This document shows, piece by piece, positions 25,026-36,100 of a stretch of DNA of 64,000 nt. The notes beneath the pieces are model-generated. The model was not told where the DNA came from, made no database searches, and worked only from the letters and a program-made list of their open reading frames with translations. Every line of letters begins with the position of its first letter. Position 1 is the first letter of the stretch. Where the stretch lies: contig NW_025932899.1 of the NCBI RefSeq assembly GCF_000764305.2, positions 133,343-197,342 on the forward strand, read 5' to 3'. Source of the DNA: Hyalella azteca (lineage: Eukaryota > Arthropoda > Malacostraca > Amphipoda > Hyalellidae). The translations under genes were made by a program, and so were the position numbers.

Positions 25026-26290
25026 CCGTCAACCGGGGCTACTCGGGACTGGCGGGGCAACTCGGGACGCACCTCTGACATGTCGTAAAACTGTTATAGT
25101 AGCAAAACTAATTGGAACATTGCAAAACTAAATATAGTGGCGTAAACGTCGACATTTTTCCTATCTATGTAGTAGAAAGGAAGTTGAAAAATACGACATT
25201 TACTAGCTTTGAAAAATTCCTGAATAAAATGGTGAAAAACGCTATTTTGAAAAGTTACTTCTGCTAAGGTCTGTAGCAAAAAAAATATTTGCCATATTAA
25301 AAAATTTTACTTACATAAAAGTTGCACCTAGGTGTCGGCTTGAAAACGTAATTGACAGATTTCGCCTATCTCATTCCAAAAAAAATGGCGGCCATTTCCG
25401 CACGGCGGGGCTACTCGGGACACCCCCCCGGGGCTATTTGGGACACCCCCAAAAGCACATTTACAGTAGAACCTCAGCAAAGGCTCCAGTTAAGAAAAAA
25501 ATTGATTAGAAACAAAGAATATTGATTACATTTACCTCGCTGAGCGAAAAAAAAGTTCACTTATCGTCACCCTCATTTACCCAAGATTTAAACCAATTTC
25601 TTATGTATGATAAGGCTGGTATCCAGGATACTTTACAGGTCTACTTATGGGACTCAGAAATGAACTTGAGGGAGAGTCTAAAAAACTCTCTGCTTTGCCA
25701 CTATGGCTTACAGATACAGAAAAAATGCTATAATGCTGCTGATATGAAGCTTGCAGTGAACAAGGTTGTTGTAAATGCTCAATGGCATGTTCATGGATAT
25801 GGTACGGTAATATCACATCAATAATACAGTAATATCCCATCAATAATAGGTTACAGTCAACTGGGGGATTCGGCCCAGTTCATGTTCATAATGATGGCCA
25901 AAGCTGGGTCATAAACGGTGGCATGAACGGTCATAAACGGTGGCCAAAGTCACTCAGGCGTTTATGACCTGGTTTACAACCCTGGCGTTTATGACCCTGG
26001 CGTTTATGACCCCGGCGTTTACGACCCCGTGTTTACGACCCTGCATGAATCAAAAACGTGGCCAAAGTCACCCCAGTTGATGGTAATTAATGTTTATGGT
26101 AATATCATATCAATGACTGAAAAACTAGTAAAAATCACAGAAAATGTCATTTATTCTACCTCTATATCATCTACAATAAAAGAGGACTTCAGAGTACTGT
26201 TAGTAATTGATGAGTACGCTCTGCATGCTTCAAATATTTTAAAATTAAGTTTTATTCCCAGTGTCCCGAGTAGCCCTGTTCGACGGGGCT
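25026..26290 (-). mobile_element. Family 3 TIR element, copy B (inverted, partial)
   Basis: Starts after TA at 25024 with CCGTCAACCGGGGCTACTCG and reads as the reverse complement of the right part of copy D. It contains the internal GTCCCGAGTAGCCC / GGGGCTACTC block near 26265-26290, after which homology is lost, so the distal end is missing. It carries a nested MITE (25854-26083) and a family 2 repeat. Confidence 0.7.
25854..26083. mobile_element. TA-flanked MITE nested in copy B
   Basis: 230-bp element with ends CAGTCAACTGGGG / CCCCAGTTGATGG, flanked by TA. The interior is rich in GGTCATAAACGGTGG and GCGTTTATGACC repeats in opposite orientations. It is related to the MITE at 31185-31377, which occupies the homologous position in copy D. 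Confidence 0.65.
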
Positions 26291-26608
26291 ACTCAACACA
26301 TCAATTAACTTGACATTGAATTCACTTCTCAGTTCTCTGTACCAGTACCGTCAATTTTTTAGCATCAAACTGTGTAGTGAGAGATGAGCGGGATAAATCA
26401 GGACAGTTTTCGTTAGCTGCTACACATTTTGTAGAAATGTTGTAGCACTAGCAGCTAAACTAATCAAGAAATGGTAAAAAACTAAAAATAGAAGTGTAAA
26501 GTTAAACATTTTCACTATCTATGTAATTATAATAATGTAAAGTATTAATGTAACATCAAGCAAGTTAATAAATCATACATTTACTACCTCTAAAAGATTA
26601 GGTACCTA

Positions 26609-26835
26609 GCTCTGTACTCACTGCAGATTTTGCAGTGAGTGACAGAGAGTGCATTTTCTTGTGCATAAATCAGTTTTTATTGTGATTAGTACAGTGCAAG
26701 GCAGTGATCTGTAATGGCACTCAGTACAAAATTGACAAAAACGTGAAGTCATGGACAGATGGCCCGGACGGACATGATGAGCATAATAACCACAAAATTG
26801 CGCCTTATTTTCCATAAATGAGAAAATGTGATAAA
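26609..26835 (-). repeat. Dispersed repeat family 1, copy 2
   Basis: Minus-strand copy running from TACTCACTGCAG...GTGAGTGACAGAGAGTGCAT at the low end to AATGAGAAAATGTG near 26825. It carries an internal insertion of about 75 bases relative to copy 4. Confidence 0.65.
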
Positions 26836-26949
26836 AATCCCTGAGAAAAAGTGTGAAAAGTGAGATTTTGGAAAAATACCTATGCTAAGGTCTGTAGCAA
26901 AACAAAAAGAATAATTGCCATATTAAAAAATGTTTCATACAATAAACTG

Positions 26950-28285
26950 AATAAAGGCCAAAGCCAGGTGCAGAGGGTGGAAGCAGCGTTGCCCTCGCCA
27001 ATATGAATATATGGGTAATAAAATTACTAGATTGTTTCAAGATGCGTCGCCTGGTAATTTTTAATGAAAAGCCATTTACGCTGGGTAATGAAAAACTATT
27101 TACAAGCCATGAACTTATTTATAAGGTTGCATGCACATGTTACCCCAAATGACTAATTTTACCCTAAAAACAGTCTGATTGTACAGCAAGTGTCAACTGA
27201 ACATGTGATAATACAGTTTGACTGCTCTAATGTGGCCGCAACTACGCAATCGCAGGCATGGGATATATCTACTTGGTGAGCCGTGACTGAATTTTTCAAG
27301 CCGTGGTTTTATGGATTTGCCAGCCGTGATTCCATTTTTTGAGCCGTGAATTCCATATCTCGGCCATGAAAAGCCAATTATGAGGCACAAATTTATTTAC
27401 AAAGTCCATGCACAATTGCACGTGCTATCCCAAATCTCTAATTTCACCCTAAAACAGTCAAACGGCAACAATAAAATTTGTCTTAACTGTAAGTTGAGCA
27501 TGTGTTAGTGCAGTCTGACTGCTTTGACATGACCGAAACTATGCGCGATCTTCAACAAAACGTTTAGTTGATTTGTTTACATTACGATGTTTATGTTTTT
27601 TCTGCAGGATGTTTTGGCGGGAATGGTAAAGCAATGCAGATTGCAGAAGTTGAAAATTTTATGAAATGGCATGTTTGCGAAGTGCAAACCGCGATTTTTC
27701 AATCAAACAAAAATTTATGACATTCGAGCCGTGAGATTTCATACCCACTGAAATTATATGATATTAGAGCCACTATATTTCAGACAAAAATAGGACTTTT
27801 CCAGCCTTGCGCAATCGTAAACGTGTTGTTTACGTTTGGGTAGGATATTTTGGCAGGAACTCATAGCAACTGATTTCTGGACAAGCTTCACTGCATCCTG
27901 ATCCATCCAACATACCGGAAACCTTACTTTTTTCTAAATATTTGGCCGAAGACTGGCAAATTTATTAAATGCAAGAATTTCAATCTAAATGTGTTGGCAA
28001 GATCTTCTAAAGGCGTAAATTTTGCTACTGAAGCGCCGCCAAAGATCTTGCAATATTAAACCACTCTCTGCACAGTGGGAATAAAGCATAGTGGCTTACT
28101 AGCAAAGCAGACAGTTTTTTAGACTCTCCCTCAAGTTCATTTTTGAGTCCTATAAGTAGACCAGCAAAGTAGGTACCTATCATGGATACCAGCATTATCA
28201 TACATAAGAATTTGGTGTAAATCTTGAGAAAATTAGAAAATGAAATGATTCCAAAAATCTCTGGTTTGTCACTATGCAATAAAGT
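26950..28285. other. Unrecognised sequence within copy C
   Basis: No gene seen. Short GAGCCGTGA-type words recur between 27280 and 27780. A family 2 repeat copy sits at about 28095-28260 on the minus strand. Confidence 0.4.
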
Positions 28286-29440
28286 TGCCCACAGCCACAG
28301 GTGTTGGCTTAACCCATTAATGCTGATTTTTGAATTTTTCTCTGATTTCCTGTGAGAATATTATCACTTGTGATGTAAATAATAAAAAATATATTCAAAT
28401 GTTTATTTTTCTTTGTATGTGAAAAATTATAGCTTGGTCCCATTAGGAACTGGGCTAAATATTTCATGATCTGAATAACTTTGATAACATTGTATCACGT
28501 AATACCATATGCAGCATTTATTGATAAAATTTTGCATCTAACTCATAACTAATATATTTTTAGAACAAATTACTCACATTTCTCTGCTAAGATTACAAGC
28601 AAACATGATTGATGGAATTTTTGTTTCTCATAACAAAAAAAAAAGAACGTTGGCCATTTCCACAAGATGGGGTAATAAGGGACACCCTAAAAATGCATTT
28701 ACAGTAGAACCTTGATTAGCAAAGGCTCCAGTTAATGAAAAAATCAATTAACAACAAAAAATTTTGATTACATTCATCTTGTTCAGCAAAAAATTTCACT
28801 TAACAAAAAATTAATGCATCATCGGACATATTACCAAATTGTGCATAGAAAGTCATAGATAGTATTGTGCACCAGGCAACATAGAATGAAAAGTAATTGC
28901 CCTAAACTATGATTTATTTCTCCAAAAAATATAATAGTTGATTGGTTGTCACTAAAATATTCCTTTCTGTTTCAGGTATGTTTTTGTGACGAACTAATCT
29001 TGAATAATAGCTAATTAATCGCATCACCTCAAAGTTCGGATGGTCTAATTGTCACGTCCACCAATGCCCGGAAATTAAATGCAACTTCCCTATTGGTTTT
29101 ATCAGCAAGAGCTTGGACGGAGCGGATAGTTACTCAAACAAACCTTAAATTTATTTATTAAAGATAAGCGGCACATTGAAACTAAACAAATCAAACAGGT
29201 AGAATAACGCACGATCCTACAACAGAAAACAAAAAGTAAATATTTACGCAAGACAAGTTGTTATATGCACAAAAATCACGATATTCCATCAAGTATTCCA
29301 AGCTAAATTTCACCACCATAGCACGCAACTCACCCTGGCGTCTGAGTCAAAATCCTATAAGAGAGGAACCAGGACGCAAGTCGGGATCGGCATAGTATCT
29401 GATGGCTATAATCAATTCAACACCCACGTCAGAGTTGGTT

Positions 29441-30365
29441 CTAGACTCCTGCGTCTCGAAATAATTTTCTCGAAATGAACCGGGACAGACGAATCGAGAC
29501 GAGAAAATTCCGGGAAAAAAATAACGGGACAGAGGGTAAAATTTGTCCCGGAATAAACGTATGAACCGAGACAAGACTTCTGTCCCGGACATTAAAACTT
29601 GTGTCCCGGTAAATTATGAACCGGGACGAGACAGACAGATTTGGAACGAGACATAACGAGACGAGACGAGATTTGTCTTAATTATTTGAGACAAAACAAG
29701 TTTTTCGATTACGATACGAATTATTTCAATGACATGAGTTGAAGAATGACATGTTAGCCCTTTATTGCTAATAGGGCCATAGACGGTTACCAGTTAAATT
29801 GAGTTAATTGCAGATTTAGCACAATTTATCTGACTAACTGACATGGCAGTTAATTAGTGGTCCGACAAACACCGCAAACCTGTCGAGGTATGCATGGCTG
29901 AGTATTGAGTCAAAAATGTTACTCTTAAGTCTTAACTTAGGCTTCGATGGCACTTATGTGAATCGCACGAATATGAGTCGAGTTTATTATGCGTTCGGAA
30001 CGAGTTCAGGCGCCGTGGAGTGCATAGAGAGTAGGGACGCAGTGTCTAGATTAGTCGGCCAATTAGTAGACAGTGGAGTGGAGTCCTGGTAAGATATTCC
30101 TAATAATACTAAAGCTAGTATTAGATTATCTCTGCCTTTAGTAAAATTTTGTGCTACGCCTCCAGGAAATCTTCACAATTGCGCAGTTTCAGGAAATTTT
30201 AAGGTGCCTATTTTAACCGGGATGTCTCGTCTCGTCTCGGTATCGTCCCGGAATTCCTACGGAGGGCTGAAAATTGTCCCGGTTTTTATTGCGAACCGGG
30301 ACAGAGCCTGTTGTCTCGTCTCGTCTCGTCTCGGAATAAACAAAATGCCAAACGCAGGAGTCTAG
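29441..30365. mobile_element. Foldback element rich in GAGAC/GTCTC words
   Basis: 925-bp segment bounded by 14-bp terminal inverted repeats (CTAGACTCCTGCGT / ACGCAGGAGTCTAG) and flanked on each side by TTGGTT. The left third is packed with GGGAC and GAGACGAGAC words and the right third with their complements (GTCTCGTCTC, GTCCCGG), so the two sides can pair. There is no transposase frame. The target duplication could be 6 bp, or up to 9 bp if the CTA is counted outside the element. Confidence 0.65.
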
Positions 30366-31184
30366 TTGGTTCTACTTAAACTTCGTAGTCTGACATACAG
30401 TAGTGGGAAATTTGCAGCAACACTTCATTACAGTTTTTTACAATCTTTTTTTTTTCTCATATTGAATTCACTTGACCCAATTAAAATGGTGCAAAATTAC
30501 AAGCACAGTCCTGTAAGCTTACAGATACAGAAGATATGCTATTTGGCTGCAATATGAAGCTTGCAGTTGCACTGGACAAAGTTGTTGTCAATGCTCAATG
30601 GCATGTCCACGGATACAGGAAATTGGGAATATCACATTAATACTGCGGTAATGTATGGATAATATGGTAATATCATATCAATAAATTAAATCACAGAAAA
30701 TGTCATTTATTCTACATCTACATTTTGCAAAAGAAAAGGACTTCAGAGCACTGTTATTAAGGGATGAGTACACTGACTACACTCTGCATACCGTCAACCG
30801 GGGCTACTCGGGACAGTTTTGAGCGTTTTTTTGTTAATAACTTCTTATGATGGAACATTTCATTAACAAGTTTAGGCTCATTTTATAGCTCTTTGCGAGG
30901 GCTATCGAATGGCATTGTCAAAAAAATTCCATATGCTATTCCTAAGGTGCCAGAAGCAAAAAAAAATGTCCCGATTAGCCCTGTCAAATGGGGCTACTCG
31001 GGACACTTGCAATAAAACTTCATTTTAAAATATTTGAAGCATGCAGAGTGTACCCATCCATTACTAACAGTACTCTGAAGTCCTATTCTTTCATTATAGA
31101 TGATGTAGAGGTAGAATAAATGACATTTTCAGTGATTTTTACTTGTTTTTCCTTTATTGATGATATTACCATAAACATTAATTA

Positions 31185-31377
31185 CCATCAACTGGGGTGA
31201 CTTCCCTGCATTTGATTTTGTTTTGCAAACAAAAACGGGGTCGTAAATGCTGGGGTCATAAACGCCAGGGTCGTAAACAAGGTCATAAACACTGGAGTGA
31301 CTTTGGCCATTGTTTATGACCCCGCTTTTGTTTGCAAAACAAAATCAAAAAGGGGCAGAAGTCACCCCAGTTGAGGG
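31185..31377. mobile_element. TA-flanked MITE nested in copy D
   Basis: 193-bp element with ends CCATCAACTGGGGTGACTT and GTCACCCCAGTTGAGGG, flanked by TA, and inner arms based on GATTTTGTTTTGCAAAC. Copy A has an uninterrupted TTAATTACCATATTATTG at the homologous position. Confidence 0.7.
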
Positions 31378-31587
31378 TAGGTACCTTATTATTGATGTGA
31401 TATTACTGTATTATTGATGTGATATTACCCTATCCATGAACATGCCATTGAGCATTTACAACAACCTTGTCCACTGCAAGCTTCATATCAGCAGCCTTAT
31501 AGCATTTTTTCTGTATCTGTAAGCTCACAGGATGGCATGTAATTTTACACCATTTTAATTGGGTTGAGTGAATTTAATATAAAAAAT

Positions 31588-31715
31588 ATAACTCAGTAGG
31601 TACTCACTGCAGTGAGTGACAGAGAGCACATTTTCTTGTCGACGAAAACTTAGGTCACAGACTGACGGACAGACAGACGGACATGGCAAGCACAATAGTG
31701 CTCGTTTATGCTCCA
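31588..31715 (-). repeat. Dispersed repeat family 1, copy 3
   Basis: Minus-strand copy within copy D, recognised by the TACTCACTGCAGTGAGTGAC hairpin, a GTCGACGAAAA block and a GACGGACAGACAGACGGACA core. Confidence 0.75.
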
Positions 31716-33153
31716 TGCGCTCGTTTATGCACCATTTTAATTGGGTTAAGTGAATTTACTATAAAAAAAGATCATGAAAAACATACCTGAAACAGAAAGG
31801 AATGTTTTAGTGACAACCATCATATATTTTGGAGAAATAAATCATAGTTTAGGTCAATTGCTTTTCATTCTATGATGCCCGGTGCATAATTATATAGGTA
31901 TATAGCATTCTATGTACAATTTTGTGACGACCGATGATGCACTAATTTTTCGATAAGTGAAATTTTTTTCGCCAAGCGAGGTAAATGTAATCAATATTCT
32001 CTGTTTTTAATCCACTTTTTTCTTAACTAGACCCTTTGCTTACTGAGGGGTGTAAATGCGTTTTTGAGGGTGTCCCGAATAGCCCCGGGGAGGGGGGTGT
32101 CCCGAGTAGCCCTGCTGTGCGGAAATGGCTGGCATTTTTTTTTGGAATGAGATAGGACATTTCCGTCAATTACGTTTTCAAGCTGACACCTGGGTGCATC
32201 TTTCATGTAAGTAAAATTTTTTAATACGGTGAATATTTTTTTGGCTACAGACCTTAGCAGAAGTAACTTTTCAAAATAGCATTTTTCACCATTTTTTTCA
32301 GGAATTTTTCAAAGCTAGTAAATGTAGTATTTTTGACTTCCTTTATACTACATAGATAGGAAAAATGTTGATGTTTACGCCACTATATTTAGTTTTGCAA
32401 CATTCCAATTAGTTTTGCAACATTCCAATTAGTTTTGCTACTATAACAGTTTTACGCCGTGTCGGAGGACTGTCCCAAGTAGCCCCACCAGTCCTGTGTA
32501 GCCCCGCCAGTCCCGAGTAGCCCCGGTTGACGGTACTTCAAGCATTTTAAAATTTGGTAAATTATTTCAAGTGTCCCGGATTAGTCCGTTCCCAAGGGTA
32601 ATTAGGGACACTTTTATTTGCATGTGACACCTTACAAATAGCATATGGCATATTTTTGGAGATGCCATACGATAGCTCTCACAAAGGCCTTTAAAATAAG
32701 CCCAGACTTCTTTATGAAATGTTAAATGTTTCATGGTCAGAAGTTATTAAAAAAACTCTCAAAACCGTCCCTTATTACTGTTTGTTGGTAATCTTTGCAG
32801 TTTTGCCTAAAAAATCATTTCACTTTGAAATGCAGTCAAAATGAAAATGTTATTTAAAATGCATGCAACACTGCCTGTGTCTGGTATTGTTGCTAGTGTG
32901 CTTATTGCCAATGAGATCTAGTTTCAGTAGTTTTGAGATGTTCTTTACCAGAAATGAATACAGTAATACTAATAGTTTGACATGAACATAATGTATTGTT
33001 ATTTGAATTTTGAAGTGGGGACACAGAGACCAAGACACATTTTGTTCATTATTTGTACCAAAGAATTTGAAAAAGCATTGGACTAAGTGAAATTTTTTCA
33101 AGGTCTAATTGTGTCTTGCCAGGTGTGAAATTTTTTAAAAATATCAGTGTAGA

Positions 33154-36100
33154 ATGGCTATGACTAGGATTAACATTGATGAGCCAAGATGGGATCAAAG
33201 CACATACATTGGTAGAGCTCGTCATTTTTTTACCACTACAAATCCTGCCAACCTATTTTGTTCAGCATCTGAGTTGGAATGGGCTCGGACAACAGTGACC
33301 AAATATAGGTAAGTCGTCATTTAAAAAGAATTTATTGCTTGAGGTGCTTCTTAATAAATCCATATTCCTCAATTTAAGCATAATGAGCCAATGCCCAGCT
33401 ATATGCTCATCAGGCCCTGTGATTCAGGATGCAGCCTCTGTCATATTCAGCATTCAGGAATATTGGGCTTATTTTTCAATAAATTACGGATGAGAGCAAT
33501 TTCTTGGATTGACATGAAAATTCCTGGTATTAAGACATACCTTTTTAATTTATTATTGTTTTTTTAAGCTGCTAAAGTTTGAATAAATAACTTTTTTGCA
33601 CCAAAAGTTTTTTTTTTTTTGAGCAACAAGCAAACGAACAAATGCCATTAAAATCATCATGCCTCAGCACTAATGCCACCAGTCTTCAATGTAAACATTT
33701 TGCAAACAAAACTGAACCACAACTTTCTAGCTAAATTAATACTGCTTTGTGGTTATTATGTGATGATTGAACACTGCAAATAGCATTTCTGACCATTACC
33801 CTGGTATTGTAGAGTTTTATTAACAATTAGCAAGTTGAGAGCAGTGTCTGCTGTGTGGTGGTGACCTGTGAATCAAATGTCATTGATGGCACAGCCAAAG
33901 GTAATTGCTAAACCTCTTCAACAAAATTAGTTCCAATTAAGAATATCAGCAGTTTTTTGAGAAAAAATGTATTAAAAAACCTAATTTTCAGGCAAAACAA
34001 TTGTCTTCTTGCAGCATCATTAGGAGTGAAGTTTAGAAAACTAAACTAAAATAATAATTTCAACTTGCAGGTTCTGAATAATACCTATGAAATGTTGTTT
34101 TCACCTGCTGTTTTTGCAAAAATTTACCCCAAGCTATGTTTTTTATGCATGGTAAAATTCTTATGCATCTCAAACTACCTAGGTTAAGTGTAATTATCAT
34201 TTGCTATCCTGGCTGCCTTATTAAGATAAGAATTTGTTACCTTCTTTATTTGAGTTCATTGTTGGACTTGTAAGCAGAAAAACTTAGCATGTCTTGCTCT
34301 CTTAATTTTCTTTGCATCTTAATAGGAAACAAGTTGACCACATTTTCTCCACAGAAATGGTGAGGTAGTTGATCTCCCTGAAGATGTTCTTTGGCGTGCC
34401 AAGCATGTTTACGACAGCGCTTTCCACCCAGACACCGGGGAAAAGATGATGCTCATTGGTCGCATGTCAGCCCAAGTCCCCATGAACATGACTATTACTG
34501 GCTGCATGCTCTCCTTCTACAAGTGAGCTACACGAGTTTCTTTCATATATTATTAACTGAAAATGATGGCTTTTCAAAAGTCAAGTTTTTCCACTTGAAT
34601 TTGATTTATTTAGACCTTGGCTGTTTGATAAAAAAGCCATTACCTTTAATTTCAATTCTTGAGACCTAAGTGAAATTTAATGATGTGTTTCTATTATGCC
34701 ATGCCTGTATTGCTGGATAAAATATTTCATAGCAAAATTTGTTGCATGTTCTTTCTGCAAAAATTGTTAGGAGTTTCTTGAACAGTTATATTGTACGATG
34801 GATACGGTACGTAGTTATTAATGTTCTTGAAATGTTTGGCTAAAATTTGTGTGCAGTTTTTGATGCTCTGAAGTTTGAAAAAATTTTATTTCATTCCATT
34901 CACTGACTGGAGGCAAAACTATAAATACATTTATATATAATATGGGTAGACAAGCTAATTCCTATCCCTTATCAGATGCTGAAGGTTTTTTTTATCTAAT
35001 TTTTTTCAAGAGGAATAATAATAAGAGTTCTGTATAGAAACTGTAATTTGATATTTTTCAGAACCACGCCAGCAGTGGTGTTCTGGCAATGGATTAACCA
35101 GTCTTTCAATGCTGTGGTCAATTATACCAACAGATCCGGAGACTCGCCCATCACTGTAAAGTGAGTTTATTAATACAGACTATAATGCCAGTTCATTATG
35201 AAAGTTTTGCAGCAATGTGAAGATATTGATATCTTTTGTGGATAGTGCAAGAGTATGGCAATCTTGTTCCAATATGTCCCCTGGCCTGTTCACTTTTTAT
35301 GGAGTAAGTATATATTAATGCAAATAAATATTCATACCAAATTTATCTTGGAAGCTAAACTAATGTACAATACTATCCAATGTCAAATGAAGTACCAAAT
35401 ACATTATAATGTTTTTTTTTATTTTCCTCAAGCATTGGTTATATTTTCAAGTTCAATTAATCAATGTCTAAAACCACTTTCTTTTCAGTTCATTAGGGAT
35501 TGGCTGTTAGATCTGCTTTGAATATGGCAAATAAATGCCTCTGCAGTAGATTTTTCTATCCTTGAAAGAAAAATACCTCTATTGAATTGAGTGTCACTAT
35601 ACTATAGATTTCATTTGATCTTAAGAGCATTTTTCTCAGTTTTTATAATTCTTTTGAATTTACAGACAGCTTGGCACATCATACGTGTTGGCAACTGGAG
35701 GAGCTCTAATCACTGCTCTTGGTCTCAACTCGTTGGTTAAGGTTGGATTGGATAAATTTCTATTGAAAGTCTTTGGTCATTTGTGCCTATGAGTAACTAT
35801 ACATTCCACTTAAATGCGTACCGTACCAATCAGTTCAACTTTATGATTTGCTAATTATGCTTGATGTTCTATCAATTTGTACTCTGTTCCCAACTTGCAT
35901 ATAACATATGTTCATTTCTGTCACATAACAAAATTTCCCACTATTTTCTGTCAAATATGTACAAACTTTTATTTCCCATCTCTTGAATCCAGAGAATTTT
36001 TGTTACATGAATCTCTTGCTAAAATTCAATCAGTTACCCTTTGCCAAAATTAAATAAGTCAATTACCCCATGCTAAAATTCAATACATTTTCAGTCGATG

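Larger units (their letters stand above)
30791..32533 (+). mobile_element. Family 3 TIR element, copy D (most complete)
   Basis: 1,743-bp element flanked by TA, with ends CCGTCAACCGGGGCTACTCG and CGAGTAGCCCCGGTTGACGG. The flanking bases (ACTCTGCA...CTTCAAGCATTTTAAAAT) match the continuous stretch CTCTGCATGCTTCAAATATT in copy B, so D inserted into another family member. It contains a nested MITE and a family 1 repeat. No protein-coding capacity is visible. Confidence 0.85.
26348..32788 (-). mobile_element. Family 3 TIR element, old copy C (inverted), with later insertions
   Basis: Reconstructed from colinear fragments. A TA + CCGTCAA end lies at 26346-26354, body homology to copies B and D at about 26440-26940, 28285-28985 and 30430-30788, and the distal end at 32534-32788 finishes TTGTTGG + TA. 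Between them sit a family 1 repeat (26.6 kb), unrecognised sequence (26.95-28.28 kb), an insertion at about 28986-30430 that itself holds a 925-bp foldback, and copy D. Fragment order and orientation support one old copy, but the exact inner junctions are approximate. Confidence 0.5.
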
